A stretch of 64,000 bases of DNA from Cupriavidus necator (GCF_013141915.1 NZ_SROX01000002.1:310001-374000), one strand, 5' to 3'; positions 26,640 to 36,691 are shown, counted from the first letter of the stretch. Notes: generated by a model from the sequence alone, not told the origin. Numbers and translations: made by a program.

Positions 26640-27557
26640 TCAGGCCGCGTTGCGCGCGCCGTGCATGGTATGCGGGGCCAGGTACGGCTCGGTGTTGCCG
26701 TGGCGCTGCCAGGTGTCGAACACTTGCGGCGAGTCGCCATGGCCCCAGGCCGCGCGCAGCTGGTCCATCAGCGGCGCCAGCGCCTGGCGGTAGCGCCTGG
26801 ACGCGCCATGCGCATGCGCGGCCAGGGCCTCGGCGCGTTGCCGCGCCTCGCCTTGCACCCGCATGCGCTCCTGCGCGATTTCCTTCTCGCGCTGGCCCAG
26901 CGTGTTGTACTTCTGGATCAGGAAGCGCTGGTAATCGCCGCCATCCACGCCCTGGGCCGCCTGCGCGTTGACCTGCTCGAAGCGCAGTACGATGCTGCCG
27001 GTTTCCTGCTCGATATGGGCAGCCTCGGCGTCCAGCGCCTGCAGCGCCTCGTGCACGCGCTGGGCGTCGCGGCGCAGCGCCTGCACTTGCGCGGCCTCGT
27101 CCTCGAACACGCGCTGCGCATCGAGGTAGGCCTGCACCACCGGTTGCGGCGCCACCACCAGCAGCGGATCGGCGCCATCGGCACGCTGGCCGGCCAGCAA
27201 GGCGTCATCGGCCAGGCGCAGATTGCCCAGTTCATCGAGCCAGCGGCCGCGCGTCATCACCACGCCGACGGTGTCCAGTGCGAGGCGGCGCAGGGCTTCG
27301 GCGCGCTGCATCTCGACCGGCTCGGCCACCGCCTGGGGCGACGCAGCCTGCACCGCATGGGCGATATCCGGCACGCAGGCGGCCACGGTGGTGGCCACCG
27401 ATTCTGACATGGCCAGCGCCGCGCGGCGCTGGGCGCGGCGCAGCTCGAAACGAGCCAGCAGCATCATGATCAGTCCCGCCGCCAACCAGGTCAGGATGGT
27501 TTCCTGGTGGGCCAGCAGGAACTGGCGGATGAGTTCGGTATCCAGGGTCATGTTCAC
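26640..27557 (-). CDS. hypothetical single-span membrane protein with coiled coil
   Basis: 305 residues, not recognised. Visible order: a short N-terminus, one hydrophobic span at about 22-37 (ILTWLAAGLIMMLLARF), a basic stretch (ELRRAQRRAA), then a largely helical Ala/Gln/Glu-rich region with heptad-like pattern from about 150 to 250 (QRVFEDEAAQVQALRRDAQ, QREKEIAQERMRVQGEARQRAEALAA). Start: the GTG at 27555-27557 has GGGAGG six bases ahead; the ATG two codons later is less well placed. It lies between aspS and nudB, where close relatives usually have the two adjacent. It could be a scaffold or a methyl-accepting-like remnant; no function is claimed. Confidence 0.72.
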   Translation of the reverse strand: MNMTLDTELIRQFLLAHQETILTWLAAGLIMMLLARFELRRAQRRAALAMSESVATTVAACVPDIAHAVQAASPQAVAEPVEMQRAEALRRLALDTVGVVMTRGRWLDELGNLRLADDALLAGQRADGADPLLVVAPQPVVQAYLDAQRVFEDEAAQVQALRRDAQRVHEALQALDAEAAHIEQETGSIVLRFEQVNAQAAQGVDGGDYQRFLIQKYNTLGQREKEIAQERMRVQGEARQRAEALAAHAHGASRRYRQALAPLMDQLRAAWGHGDSPQVFDTWQRHGNTEPYLAPHTMHGARNAA

Positions 27558-27704
27558 GAATTTCCTCCCGTGTGCCGGGAACCTTCATGACAGGGTTCCT
27601 CGGCAAATTGCGTGTCAAAGGAAGAAGACCCGCCTGGCGCTGCCTTCGTTCCGACCGGTAACAAATCGAAACCAATGCGCGGGGGCGCGGATGTTGCGCA
27701 TCAA

Positions 27705-27737
27705 GCAAAAAAGCCGCGCAATCGCGCGGCTTTTTTG
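27705..27737. terminator. bidirectional terminator after aspS
   Basis: AGCCGCGC (27712-27719) pairs with GCGCGGCT (27724-27731) around a four-base loop, with an A-run before and six T residues after. Read on the minus strand it ends aspS (stop at 27761) before the hypothetical gene begins at 27557, so that gene needs its own promoter in the remaining 150 bases. Confidence 0.93.
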
Positions 27738-27760
27738 CGGACCAGACGACCCGGAACCGG

Positions 27761-29569
27761 TCAGGCGTTGGGCTTGGGCTCGGCGGTGCGCAGGCGGATA
27801 TGCAGCTCGCGCAGTTGCTTCTCGTCGACCGAGCTCGGCGCCTGCGTCAGCAGGTCCTGGGCGCGCTGGGTCTTCGGGAACGCGATCACGTCGCGGATCG
27901 AGTCGGCGCCAGCCATCATGGTGACGATGCGGTCCAGGCCGAAGGCCAGGCCACCGTGCGGAGGCGCGCCGTACTGCAGTGCGTCGAGCAGGTAGCCAAA
28001 CTTGGCGCGGGCTTCCTCGTCGTTGATGTTGAGCGCGCGGAACACCTTGCTCTGGATGTCCGAACGGAAGATCCGCACCGAGCCGCCGCCCATTTCCCAG
28101 CCGTTCAGCACCATGTCGTAGGCCTTGGCCAGGCACTTGCCCGGATCGGTCTCCAGGTACTCCATGTGCTCGTCCTTGGGGCTGGTGAACGGGTGATGCA
28201 TCGCCACCCAGCGCGCGTCTTCCTCGTCGTACTCGAACATCGGGAAGTCGACCACCCACAGCGGCTTCCAGGCGTCCTCGAACAGGCCGCTGGCCTTGCC
28301 GAAATCCGAGTGGCCGATCTTCAGGCGCAGCGCGCCGATCGAGTCGTTGACCACCTTGGCCTTGTCGGCGCCGAAGAAGATGATGTCGCCGTCCTGCGCG
28401 CCGGTGCGCTTCAGGATCTCGGCAATGGCGGCGTCGTGCAGGTTCTTGACGATCGGCGATTGCAGGCCATCGCGGCCCTTGGCCACTTCGTTGACCTTGA
28501 TCCAGGCCAGGCCCTTGGCGCCGTAGATGCCGACGAACTGGGTGTAGGCGTCGATCTCGCCGCGCGAGATGGCACCGCCGCCCGGCACGCGCAGGCCGAC
28601 CACGCGGCCGTTGTCGCTGTTGGCGGGGCCCGAAAACACCTTGAAGTCGACGTCCTTCATCACCTCGGTCAGCTCGGTGAATTCCAGCTTGACGCGCAAG
28701 TCAGGCTTGTCCGAGCCGAAGCGCGCCATGGCCTCGCGGAACTCCATCACCGGGAATTTCGCGTCGAGGTCGACATCGATGGCGTTCTTGAACACCGTGC
28801 GCATCATGTCCTCGAACAGGTCGCGGATCTCCTGCTCGGTCAGGAACGAGGTTTCGCAGTCGATCTGCGTGAATTCCGGCTGGCGGTCGGCGCGCAGGTC
28901 TTCGTCGCGGAAGCACTTGGTGATCTGGTAGTAGCGGTCGAAGCCCGACACCATCAGCATCTGCTTGAAGATCTGCGGCGATTGCGGCAGCGCGAAGAAG
29001 TGGCCCGGGTTCACGCGCGACGGCACCAGGTAATCGCGCGCGCCTTCGGGCGTGCTCTTGCCCAGCATCGGCGTCTCGATGTCGATAAAGCCCTGGGCGT
29101 CGAGGAACTTGCGCACTTCCATCGCCACCTTGTAGCGCAGACGCAGGTTGTACTGCATCTGCGGGCGGCGCAGGTCCAGCACGCGGTGCGTCAGGCGCGT
29201 GGTTTCCGACAGGTTGTCGTCATCGAGCTGGAACGGGGGCGTGACCGACGGGTTCAGCACGGTCAGCTCATGGCACAGCACCTCGATCTTGCCCGAGGTC
29301 AGGTTGGCGTTTTCGGTGCCGGCCGGGCGCGGGCGCACCTTGCCGGTGATGCGGATGCAGAACTCGTTGCGGATCTCTTCCGCGGCCTTGAACATCTCGG
29401 GGCGATCCGGATCGCATACCACCTGCACCAGGCCCTCGCGGTCGCGCAGGTCGATGAAGATCACGCCGCCATGGTCGCGGCGGCGCTGGACCCAGCCGGT
29501 CAGGGCCACTTCCTGGCCCGAGAATTGTTCGGTCACCAGACCGCAGTAGTGAGTACGCATGGAGGACAT
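27761..29569 (-). CDS. aspS: aspartyl-tRNA synthetase
   Basis: 602-residue class II synthetase charging tRNA-Asp, and probably also tRNA-Asn in this lineage. Domains: OB-fold anticodon binding at 1-110 ([25 protein letters not shown]), catalytic domain with [14 protein letters not shown] and [16 protein letters not shown], a GAD insertion in the middle and the motif 3 region [13 protein letters not shown] near 530. Two ATGs, 29567-29569 and 29558-29560, are possible; neither has a good ribosome site and I keep the longer. It follows the DUF502 gene in the fmdB-DUF502-aspS order. Confidence 0.96.
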   Translation of the reverse strand: MSSMRTHYCGLVTEQFSGQEVALTGWVQRRRDHGGVIFIDLRDREGLVQVVCDPDRPEMFKAAEEIRNEFCIRITGKVRPRPAGTENANLTSGKIEVLCHELTVLNPSVTPPFQLDDDNLSETTRLTHRVLDLRRPQMQYNLRLRYKVAMEVRKFLDAQGFIDIETPMLGKSTPEGARDYLVPSRVNPGHFFALPQSPQIFKQMLMVSGFDRYYQITKCFRDEDLRADRQPEFTQIDCETSFLTEQEIRDLFEDMMRTVFKNAIDVDLDAKFPVMEFREAMARFGSDKPDLRVKLEFTELTEVMKDVDFKVFSGPANSDNGRVVGLRVPGGGAISRGEIDAYTQFVGIYGAKGLAWIKVNEVAKGRDGLQSPIVKNLHDAAIAEILKRTGAQDGDIIFFGADKAKVVNDSIGALRLKIGHSDFGKASGLFEDAWKPLWVVDFPMFEYDEEDARWVAMHHPFTSPKDEHMEYLETDPGKCLAKAYDMVLNGWEMGGGSVRIFRSDIQSKVFRALNINDEEARAKFGYLLDALQYGAPPHGGLAFGLDRIVTMMAGADSIRDVIAFPKTQRAQDLLTQAPSSVDEKQLRELHIRLRTAEPKPNA

Positions 29570-29591
29570 AAGGAGATTCCCGGTAAAACGC

Positions 29592-29616
29592 GGCTGCCCG
29601 ATTGTATCGGGCAGCC
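29592..29616 (-). terminator. hairpin between DUF502 gene and aspS
   Basis: Perfect 10-bp arms GGCTGCCCGA (29592-29601) and TCGGGCAGCC (29607-29616) with a five-base loop lie 18 bases after the DUF502 stop. On the minus strand they are followed by GCGTTTTACC, a short T-run. This is likely a weak terminator or attenuator within the operon just ahead of aspS. Confidence 0.6.
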
Positions 29617-29634
29617 CGTGATCAGTTTGGAGGC

Positions 29635-30348
29635 TCAAGGATCGGTCGTCTCGACCGGTTCCTCGCTGCTGGCCCTGCCGGCCGGATGGGCGGGGACCGC
29701 CGGCCGGGGGGCGCTGCCGTTCTTGCGCGGCAATTCCGCCGGTGCCACCACGCCCATCGAGACGATGTACTTGAGCGCGGCGTCGACGGTCATGTCGAGT
29801 TCGATGGTGTCGGCCTTGGGCATCATCAGGAAGAAGCCCGAGGTCGGATTGGGGGTGGTCGGCACGTACACGCTGACGTATTCGCCCTGCAGGTGGTTCT
29901 GCACGTCGCCGCCGGGGCGACCGGTCAGGAACGCGATGGTCCACGAGCCTTCGCGCGGGTACTGCACCAGCAGCGCCTTGCGGAAGGCATTGCCGGAGGA
30001 TGACAGCAGCGTGTCCGAAACCTGCTTGACGCTGGTGTAGATCGGCCCCACCACGGGGATATGGCCCAGCAGCGCTTCCCACCAGCGCACCAGGCGCTGG
30101 CCGATAAAGTTATGCGCCAGCAGGCCGACCAGCAGGATGAACAGCAGCGTCAGGATGGCGCCGAGGCCGGTCACGCGCTTGCCGAACATCAGCCGGTCCG
30201 GGCGCCAGGCCTCTGGCAGCAGCGCCAGGCTCTGGTCCATCGTGCCGATGATCAGGCTGAGCACCCACAGCGTGATGCCCAGCGGCACCAGTACCAGGAG
30301 CCCGGTCAGGAACCAGGTTTTGAGGGCGGAAGTCTTCTTGGCGACCAC
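29635..30348 (-). CDS. DUF502 inner-membrane protein
   Basis: 237 residues. Two strong membrane spans in the first 110 residues ([24 protein letters not shown] and [17 protein letters not shown]) are followed by a soluble domain with [15 protein letters not shown], the DUF502 hallmark. The likely start is the GTG at 30346-30348 (then [11 protein letters not shown]), 15 bases after the fmdB stop; a more upstream TTG would overlap fmdB. Function unknown; the family resembles plant LIKE COV proteins. The C-terminal tail is Pro/Ala-rich and poorly conserved. Confidence 0.88.
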   Translation of the reverse strand: MVAKKTSALKTWFLTGLLVLVPLGITLWVLSLIIGTMDQSLALLPEAWRPDRLMFGKRVTGLGAILTLLFILLVGLLAHNFIGQRLVRWWEALLGHIPVVGPIYTSVKQVSDTLLSSSGNAFRKALLVQYPREGSWTIAFLTGRPGGDVQNHLQGEYVSVYVPTTPNPTSGFFLMMPKADTIELDMTVDAALKYIVSMGVVAPAELPRKNGSAPRPAVPAHPAGRASSEEPVETTDP

Positions 30349-30362
30349 GGCGCGGGTCCGGC

Positions 30363-30701
30363 TCAGTGGCAGGCGCAGGCGCTGCCGCAACCGCCGGCGG
30401 CCGGCGCCGCGGCAGCCGTGCTGCCCGACGATTCAGCCGCCGCCGGGGCGCTGGCGCTTGCCTCGGCCGCACCGCCGGTGGCGCTGGCGGCCGCTGGCGC
30501 GGCGGCGCCGCCGCTGCCGCCGCGGAAGTCGGTCACGTACCAGCCCGAGCCCTTGAGCTGGAAGCCGGCAGCGGTCAGCTGCTTCTTGAACGCGCCGGCG
30601 GCGCCGCAGGACGGGCAGTCGGTCAGCGGGGCATCGCTCATTTTCTGCAGCACATCGCGCCCGTGGCCGCAGGCGTCGCAACGGTAGGCATAGATCGGCA
30701 T
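30363..30701 (-). CDS. FmdB-family zinc-ribbon protein
   Basis: 112 residues. An N-terminal zinc ribbon has two CxxC pairs (YRCDACGHGRDVLQ at about 8-11 and DCPSCG near 29-32). It is followed by KGSGWYVTDFR, conserved in the family, and a low-complexity Ala/Gly/Ser tail ending in a Cys/His cluster (GGCGSACACH). Named after a regulator of formamidase expression; its role is unproven. It is the promoter-proximal gene of fmdB-DUF502-aspS. The C-terminal Cys/His tail could bind metal. Confidence 0.88.
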   Translation of the reverse strand: MPIYAYRCDACGHGRDVLQKMSDAPLTDCPSCGAAGAFKKQLTAAGFQLKGSGWYVTDFRGGSGGAAAPAAASATGGAAEASASAPAAAESSGSTAAAAPAAGGCGSACACH

Positions 30702-30864
30702 GGTGTTATTTCGCGAGAAAACTTCGGAATCGGTACAAGGGCGGACATCGCCGCAAGCCATGGCGGCAGCGGGATATCCCGCTCGGCGATGCAAAGCCTT
30801 GAATTATAAACCGTTCCGGGGCTGCCTGATCGGCGGAAATAAGGGGGTGGCGACCGCCGTGCCG

Positions 30865-32301
30865 TCAGGCGATATGGACTTCCTTGACCGGCGCGTGATC
30901 TGCAATCCACTGCGGCAGCAGCGAACCGACCACCATGCCGCTGATCGAGAACATCAGGCCCACCATCTGCGGCGGCACCATGGCGTCGGCAAAGGCGACC
31001 TCGCAGGTCAGCCACGACGACAGGCCCAGCAAGATCGCCGCCAGCCCGCCCTGGCGGGTGGCGTGTTTCCAGAACATGCCGAAGGCCAGCGGCACGAACG
31101 ACGACACCAGCGTGACCTTGTAGGCATTTTCAACCATATGGAAGATCGACAGGTGCGAGTTCAGCGCGAACAGCGTGACCAGCGCGGTGAACACCAGCAC
31201 CACGGTCTGCATCACCCGCAGGAACTGCTTGTCGTCCAGATGGCGGAAATACGGCCGCAAGATGTTCTCGGCGAAGGTCACCGACGGCGCCAACAGCGTA
31301 GCCGAGGCGCAGCTCTTGATCGCCGACAGCAGCGCGCCGAAGAACATCACCTGCGCGAACATCGGGGCGTGCTGCAGGATCAGTTGCGGCAGGATCAACT
31401 GCGAATCGGTGTCGATGTACTTTGACACCATGCCCGGGTCGATCATGGTGGCCGAATACGCCAGGAACATCGGGATAAAGGCGAAGCAGAAGTACAGCAC
31501 GCCGCCCAGCACCGAGGCGCGCCCGGCGATCAGCTCGGTGCGCGACGAGGTCACGCGCTGGAATACATCCTGCTGCGGGATCGAGCCCAGCATCATGGTG
31601 AACAGCGCCGCCGCAAAGCCGATGATCTGGATCAGGTCCAGCGACGGCAGGAACTCGAACTTGCCGGCCGCGGCCGCGTGCGACACCACGGCCGTGACGC
31701 CGCCGGCCTGGCCGCTGACCTCGTAGCCGATATAGAGCATGCCGATCACGATGATGATCATCTGGATGAAGTCGGTGATGGCTACCGACCACATGCCGCC
31801 GAACAGCGTATAGACCAGCACGCTGGCCGCGCCGATCATCATGCCTGCCTCCTGCGACAGCGCGCCGTCCGAGACGGTATAGAACACCAGCCCCAGCGCC
31901 TTGATCTGCGCCGCGACCCAGCCCAGGTAGGAAACCACGATGCACAGCGTGGTCAGCACCTCGGCCAGCCGGCCGTAGCGGTTGTGGTAGTAGTCGCCGA
32001 TGGTCAGCAGGTTCATCCGGTACAGCGGCCGGGCGAAGAACAGGCCGACCAGGATCAGGCACAGCGACGACCCGAACGGGTCCGACACCACGCCCGACAG
32101 GCCTTCCTTCAGGAACACGGCGGGGATGCCCAGCACCGTCTCCGAGCCAAACCAGGTGGCGAACACGGTGGCGGTGACGATATGGAACGGCAGGCTGCGC
32201 CCGGCGACGGCGAAATCGGTGGTGTTGCGCACGCGCAGCGCCGCCCACAGGCCGATGCCGACCGAGATTACCCAGTAGATGATGACAAACCAGATCAGCA
32301 T
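30865..32301 (-). CDS. sodium:solute symporter (SSS family)
   Basis: 478-residue integral membrane protein with about 13 hydrophobic spans from LIWFVIIYWVISVGIGLWAA onwards. SSS features: DFAVAGRSLP after span 1, GRLAEVLTTLC, the sodium-site-like FGGMWSVAITDFIQMIIIVIGM and SCASATLLAPSVTFAENI. It imports an organic solute with Na+. The neighbours do not reveal the substrate; members carry proline, acetate, pantothenate or others. It is 163 bases upstream of fmdB on the same strand and may be separately transcribed. Confidence 0.88.
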   Translation of the reverse strand: MLIWFVIIYWVISVGIGLWAALRVRNTTDFAVAGRSLPFHIVTATVFATWFGSETVLGIPAVFLKEGLSGVVSDPFGSSLCLILVGLFFARPLYRMNLLTIGDYYHNRYGRLAEVLTTLCIVVSYLGWVAAQIKALGLVFYTVSDGALSQEAGMMIGAASVLVYTLFGGMWSVAITDFIQMIIIVIGMLYIGYEVSGQAGGVTAVVSHAAAAGKFEFLPSLDLIQIIGFAAALFTMMLGSIPQQDVFQRVTSSRTELIAGRASVLGGVLYFCFAFIPMFLAYSATMIDPGMVSKYIDTDSQLILPQLILQHAPMFAQVMFFGALLSAIKSCASATLLAPSVTFAENILRPYFRHLDDKQFLRVMQTVVLVFTALVTLFALNSHLSIFHMVENAYKVTLVSSFVPLAFGMFWKHATRQGGLAAILLGLSSWLTCEVAFADAMVPPQMVGLMFSISGMVVGSLLPQWIADHAPVKEVHIA

Positions 32302-32591
32302 GCCGCTGCCCTATGCAGAAAGTGCCCTTGTGGCGAGAAACCGAATGCCGGGCGGCAGGGCGCGGGGTCGCGCGCGGTGGCCCGGAGTCCAATTCATCGG
32401 TCGGGGCCGCATATCGGGGTGCCTGGCGTTGCCCCGACGGGGCGGGCAACGCGGCCGGGGCCCGCGGTCGTAGCCGAATCAAAACGCGGATTATAGCGAC
32501 GCAGACCCGTCCGGGCGAAAAAAATTCCCCGCTGGCGCGCAGGCGCCACGCGGTGCAGCGCCTTCACCACAGGGGCTGGCCGGTTGGGGCT

Positions 32592-33212
32592 TCAGCCGCC
32601 TCGCCGGCGCCAGACCTGCCACCGCTCCTGCCCCTGGAACACCGGCAGCGGCGCGGCCGAGGGCCGGTCCTCCATGCGCTCGAAGGCGGGGCCCAGCAGT
32701 GCGTCAAGGGCCTCGGCCGGCATCGCGAACGGCGGCCCGCCGCGGTTTTCCCCCAGGTAGAAGTAGCCGGCCAGCAGCCCGCCCGGCGGCAGCAGCTGCG
32801 CCACCCGGGCGGCATAGTCGGCCCGCATCGCCGGCGGCAGCGCGCACAGGAAGGCGCGCTCGTAGATCAGCTGGCACGCCGGCTGTGGCGTGAAGGCAAA
32901 AAAGTCGGCCTGCTGCACCACGGCACCGGCCGGCCCCAGCGCGCGCCGTGCCGACGCCACCGCCTGCGCCGAGAAGTCGATCGCCGTCACCGGCCAGCCG
33001 CGCTCGAATAGCCACGCCGCCTCCCAGCCGTTGCCGCAGCCGGGCACCAGCGTGGGACGCGGCTGATGGTCTTCGATAAAGCAGCGAAATTCCTCGGGCA
33101 CGCCGCCCAGGTCCCAGGGCGTGAAGCCCTCCTTGAAACGCTCGTCCCAGAACGCCGGATCCCCGGCGTTGCGCGTGGTGAAGCCGGGCACGGGCTTGGT
33201 GGTATCGCTCAT
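32592..33212 (-). CDS. SAM-dependent methyltransferase, thiopurine methyltransferase (TPMT) type
   Basis: 206 residues. The start at 33210-33212 (MSDTTKPVPGF) is preceded by GGGAGGAG. FWDERFKEGFTPWDLGGVPEEF is the TPMT-family N-terminus; TLVPGCGNGWEAAWLFERGWPVTAIDFS is SAM motif I, and the later FLCALPPAMRADYAARVAQLLPPGGLLAGYF is motif post I to III. The natural substrate is unknown; bacterial relatives methylate selenium, tellurium or thiol compounds. It starts 33 bases after ubiB, so it may share that transcript. Confidence 0.88.
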   Translation of the reverse strand: MSDTTKPVPGFTTRNAGDPAFWDERFKEGFTPWDLGGVPEEFRCFIEDHQPRPTLVPGCGNGWEAAWLFERGWPVTAIDFSAQAVASARRALGPAGAVVQQADFFAFTPQPACQLIYERAFLCALPPAMRADYAARVAQLLPPGGLLAGYFYLGENRGGPPFAMPAEALDALLGPAFERMEDRPSAAPLPVFQGQERWQVWRRRGG

Positions 33213-33245
33213 CGGTCTCCTCCCGTCCCCTTGCCGGGGCTGCAC

Positions 33246-34823
33246 TTACCAGTAGCCCGCCCAGCCCAGCACGTGGGTGAGCACGATGCCGGCGACAAAG
33301 CCGCCCACCAGCAGCACCGCCGTGCCGAGCAGCCGGTTGGTGCGGCGCTGCTCCAGCACCAGCATCGACAGCAGCTTGTCCTGCTCGCCGTTGCTGGTCA
33401 GCGCGCGCCGCTCGAGGAACTGGTGCGCCAGGCGAGGGAAGTCGGGCAGCATCTTGGCCCACAGCGGTGCCTCGACCTTGATCCGCTCCCAGGCCCCCTG
33501 CCAGCCCACCTGCTCGTGCATCCAGCGCTCCAGGAACGGCTTGGCGGTCTTCCACAGGTCCAGGTCCGGATCGAGCTGGCGGCCCAGCCCTTCGATATTG
33601 AGCAGCGTTTTCTGCAGCAGCACCAGTTGCGGCTGGATCTCGACGTTGAAGCGGCGCGAGGTCTGGAACAGCCGCATCAGCACCATGCCCAGCGAGATTT
33701 CCTTCAGCGGCTTGTCGAAGTACGGCTCGCAGCAAGCGCGCACCGCGCTTTCCAGTTCTTCGACGCGGGTCTCGGGCGGGACCCAGCCGGATTCCACGTG
33801 CAGCAGCGCCACGCGGTGGTAGTCGCGGCGGAAGAAGGCGATGAAGTTCTGCGCCAGGTAGTTCTTGTCGAATTCGGACAGCGCGCCGACGATGCCGAAG
33901 TCCAGCGCGATATAGCGGCCGAAGGTCTCGGGCTGGACCGACACCAGGATGTTGCCCGGGTGCATGTCGGCGTGGAAGAAGCCGTCGCGGAACACCTGGG
34001 TGAAGAAGATCTCGACGCCCTCCTCCGCCAGCTGGTGCATGTCGACACCGGCGGCCTTGAGCGATTCCGTGCGCGAGATCGGGATGCCGTGCATGCGCTC
34101 CATCACGAACACCGTGCTGCTGCACCAGTCCCAGAACACCTCGGGCACCAGCAGCAGGCTGGTGTCGGCAAAGTTGCGGCGCAGCTGGCTGGCGTTGGCC
34201 GCCTCGATCATCAGGTCGAGCTCGTCGTGCAGGTACTTGTCGAACTCTGCCACCACCTCGCGCGGCTTCAGCCGCTTGCCGTCAGCCCAGAAGCGCTCGA
34301 GCCAGGTGGCCATGTCGCGCATCAGCGCGAGGTCGCTGTCGATCACCGGCAGCATGCCGGGGCGCAGCACCTTGACCGCAACCTCGCGGCCGTGGCAGGG
34401 GCCGCCCTTGAGCGTGGCGAAGTGCACCTGCGCGATCGAGGCGCTGGCCACCGGCTGATGCTCGAAGGTCTCGAACAACTGGTCCAGCGGCCGGCCGAGC
34501 GCACGCTCGATGATCTTGACCGCCACCACTGAATCGAACGGCGGCACCTGGTCCTGCAGCTTGGCCAGTTCGTCGGCAATGTCGGGCGGCATCAGGTCGC
34601 GCCGGGTGGACAGCACCTGGCCGAACTTGACGAAGATCGGGCCCAGCCGTGTCAGCGCCAGCCGCAGCCGCACGCCGCGCGGCATGTCGAGCTTGCGCCC
34701 GATGGTGATGACGCGTACCAGGAAGCGGATCCGGCGGCTGCTGAAGCCCGAGAGCACCAGCTCGTCCAGGCCATAGTAGAGGATAACGAAGAGGATCTTG
34801 CCAAGGCGCAGGAGGCGGGTCAT
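33246..34823 (-). CDS. ubiB: ubiquinone biosynthesis accessory kinase-like protein UbiB
   Basis: 525-residue atypical kinase/ATPase of the ADCK family, needed for ubiquinone synthesis and thought to help lipid precursors reach the enzymes. KxGQ motif at K66-x-GQ ([16 protein letters not shown]), lysine in VAVKVLRPG near 150, catalytic HADMHPGNI near 287 and DFG in ALDFGIVG near 310. Two C-terminal membrane helices ([20 protein letters not shown]) anchor it. It lies 67 bases after ubiJ. Length is normal for the family. Confidence 0.96.
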   Translation of the reverse strand: MTRLLRLGKILFVILYYGLDELVLSGFSSRRIRFLVRVITIGRKLDMPRGVRLRLALTRLGPIFVKFGQVLSTRRDLMPPDIADELAKLQDQVPPFDSVVAVKIIERALGRPLDQLFETFEHQPVASASIAQVHFATLKGGPCHGREVAVKVLRPGMLPVIDSDLALMRDMATWLERFWADGKRLKPREVVAEFDKYLHDELDLMIEAANASQLRRNFADTSLLLVPEVFWDWCSSTVFVMERMHGIPISRTESLKAAGVDMHQLAEEGVEIFFTQVFRDGFFHADMHPGNILVSVQPETFGRYIALDFGIVGALSEFDKNYLAQNFIAFFRRDYHRVALLHVESGWVPPETRVEELESAVRACCEPYFDKPLKEISLGMVLMRLFQTSRRFNVEIQPQLVLLQKTLLNIEGLGRQLDPDLDLWKTAKPFLERWMHEQVGWQGAWERIKVEAPLWAKMLPDFPRLAHQFLERRALTSNGEQDKLLSMLVLEQRRTNRLLGTAVLLVGGFVAGIVLTHVLGWAGYW

Positions 34824-34890
34824 TCGGGAGTCTTCACAGGGCCGGGCAGGCAGTCAGGTTGGTGGTGGATGAAGGCGCGGCGCGGCCGGC

Positions 34891-35571
34891 TCAGCGATGC
34901 GGAGACGGCAGCTTGCCGGACGGCCCCGGCGCCGGCGGCGTGGCGCCGCGCTCCAGCCGTTCCAGGCGCTTCTCCAGCCGCGCCAGGCTGTCGCGCAGGC
35001 GGCCCACGTCGGCGCCGAAGTCGTCCAGCGCGGCGTGGCGCACCAGCGTCGGGTGTTCGTCGAGCAGGTAGTCGGTGACGTTGTCCACCAGCGCGCGGCC
35101 CACGCGCGTGGCCTGGGCATGAACCTCGCGCGCGCCGTCGACCACGCGCTGCGCCACGCTGTCGCTGACCGGCCCGCCCAGGATCCCGCGCAGCGCGCGC
35201 GACAGGTCCTCGGCGGCGTCCCAGCGCAGGTTGCGTGCCAGCGTCGACACCGTATTGGCCAGTTCGGCATCGCCCTCGATGCGGACATGGCGCATGGCGG
35301 CGGCCTGGCCGCCTTCGGCCACGTCGGCGGCCACCAGCGGCCACTGCTGCACCGGCACGCGCAGCGTCACCGCGGGCGCCTCGGCCGCGGGCGCCAGCTC
35401 CGTGCAGCCGTGTTCGGTCACCTTCAGCGACAGCTCGAAGGCGGCGGCATCGAAGCGGATCACGCGCCCGGCGAACGGCGCCAGCTGGTTGCGGGCCCAC
35501 GGCTCCTGCTCGAGCAGGTGGTTCAGTGCCGAGACGGCAGGCGTGGCCAGGGCGGAAGGCAGAGTATTCAT
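34891..35571 (-). CDS. ubiJ: ubiquinone biosynthesis accessory factor UbiJ (SCP2 domain)
   Basis: 226 residues. The start at 35569-35571 (MNTLPSALATPAVSALN) is the family start. The SCP2-like lipid-binding domain covers about 15-115 (RVIRFDAAAFELSLKVTEHG, then MRHVRIEGDAELANTVSTLARNLRWDAAEDLSR). The C-terminal part is helical and ends Pro/Gly-rich. UbiJ holds hydrophobic precursors in the Ubi complex. It sits between the Tim44-like gene, from which a terminator separates it, and ubiB. Confidence 0.92.
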   Translation of the reverse strand: MNTLPSALATPAVSALNHLLEQEPWARNQLAPFAGRVIRFDAAAFELSLKVTEHGCTELAPAAEAPAVTLRVPVQQWPLVAADVAEGGQAAAMRHVRIEGDAELANTVSTLARNLRWDAAEDLSRALRGILGGPVSDSVAQRVVDGAREVHAQATRVGRALVDNVTDYLLDEHPTLVRHAALDDFGADVGRLRDSLARLEKRLERLERGATPPAPGPSGKLPSPHR

Positions 35572-35620
35572 GACAGCGCGGTTGGCGGGCAGGTGGCGAC
35601 GCGCGGGGCGGCATCGCAAC

Positions 35621-35650
35621 AAAAAGGCCCACGCTTTCACGTGGGCCTCC
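35621..35650 (-). terminator. terminator after the Tim44-like gene
   Basis: AGGCCCACG (35625-35633) pairs with CGTGGGCCT (35640-35648) around a six-base loop, and on the minus strand five T residues follow. It lies 48 bases after the Tim44-like stop and upstream of ubiJ, so ubiJ-ubiB needs its own promoter despite the conserved gene order. Confidence 0.88.
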
Positions 35651-35695
35651 ATTCTAAGCTACTCCCCCCGGCGCATCACCGCCGCGGGTGCGGCA

Positions 35696-36691
35696 TCAGG
35701 ACTCTTGCTGGATCCCGGCCAGCAGCCAGCCGCCGCTGCCGCTGGCAGGCTTGGCCAGGTTCCAGACCTCGCCGAACGGCTGCGCCGCCTCGCCCGCCTT
35801 CTCGCGGATCATGCCCGAGAAACGCACGCTGGCCAGGTGCTGCGCCGGCGCCGACTCGATGCCGAGCAGCTGGGCTTCCAGCGTGACCACATCGGTCTTG
35901 TTGACCTCGGCGCCGCGCTCGGACAGGTCCATCTTGATCTCGGCGAACATCTCAGGCGTGGTGAACTCGCGGATATCGTCCAGGTTGCCTGCATCCCATG
36001 CGGCCTGCAGGCGCACGAAGTGAACCTTGGCGTTGCGCAGGAAGGCTTCGGTGTCGAAGTCGGCCGGCACGCCCCACGGCTGCTGCGCCACGGCATCGGC
36101 CGCGAGCGGGGCCGACGAGGCCGCCGCCAGTACCGGGCTGGCCGAGGGGCTGCCCGACGCGGTGCTGGACGGCAGCGGCGTCGGCTCGCCGCGGAACATC
36201 GGCTCCGCGTTGCGGCCCAGGTTCGGCGCATTGCCGGCACCGGCGTAGGCCGGCTGCGGGCTGCGCTTGCTGCCGCCGCGGAACTTGCGGATCAGCCAGA
36301 TCGCGGCGAACGCTACCAGTGCGATCAGGATCAGGTTGGACAGGAAGCCCAGCGCCGCGCCGCCCAGGCCGAAGTGCGACAGCAGCCAGCCAATGCCCAG
36401 GCCGGCGGCGATGCCGCCCAGCATGCCACCCCAGTTGCGCTTGGGCGCCGCAGCGGCGGCCGCTCCGGCGGCACCGGCGGTGGCCGGGGCTGCCTGGGTC
36501 GGCTGCTGTGCCGGTTGCTGGGTCGGCGAAGTCGGCTGCGGCGCCTGCTGGCGCTGCTGCGTGACCGTCGACGACTGCTTGCCGATGCTGCGCGAGCCGC
36601 CCATGCGCTTGGCATTGGCGTCGAACACCATCCCGAAGGCAAGCGCGGTAATCAGCGACCCAACCAGGAATTTTCCACGAAATGACGACAT
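35696..36691 (-). CDS. Tim44-like domain membrane protein
   Basis: 331 residues. An N-terminal signal or span (FLVGSLITALAFGMVFDANA) is followed by a Gln/Pro/Ala-rich linker (about 40-80), glycine-rich WGGMLGGIAAGLGIGWLLSHFG, a clear membrane span near 115-135 (LILIALVAFAAIWLIRKF) and a C-terminal Tim44-like domain at about 215-325 (DTEAFLRNAKVHFVRLQAAWDAGNLDDIREFTTPEMFAEI). The family is common next to ubiE/ubiB in betaproteobacteria; its function is unknown. Start ATG at 36689-36691. Confidence 0.9.
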   Translation of the reverse strand: MSSFRGKFLVGSLITALAFGMVFDANAKRMGGSRSIGKQSSTVTQQRQQAPQPTSPTQQPAQQPTQAAPATAGAAGAAAAAAPKRNWGGMLGGIAAGLGIGWLLSHFGLGGAALGFLSNLILIALVAFAAIWLIRKFRGGSKRSPQPAYAGAGNAPNLGRNAEPMFRGEPTPLPSSTASGSPSASPVLAAASSAPLAADAVAQQPWGVPADFDTEAFLRNAKVHFVRLQAAWDAGNLDDIREFTTPEMFAEIKMDLSERGAEVNKTDVVTLEAQLLGIESAPAQHLASVRFSGMIREKAGEAAQPFGEVWNLAKPASGSGGWLLAGIQQES

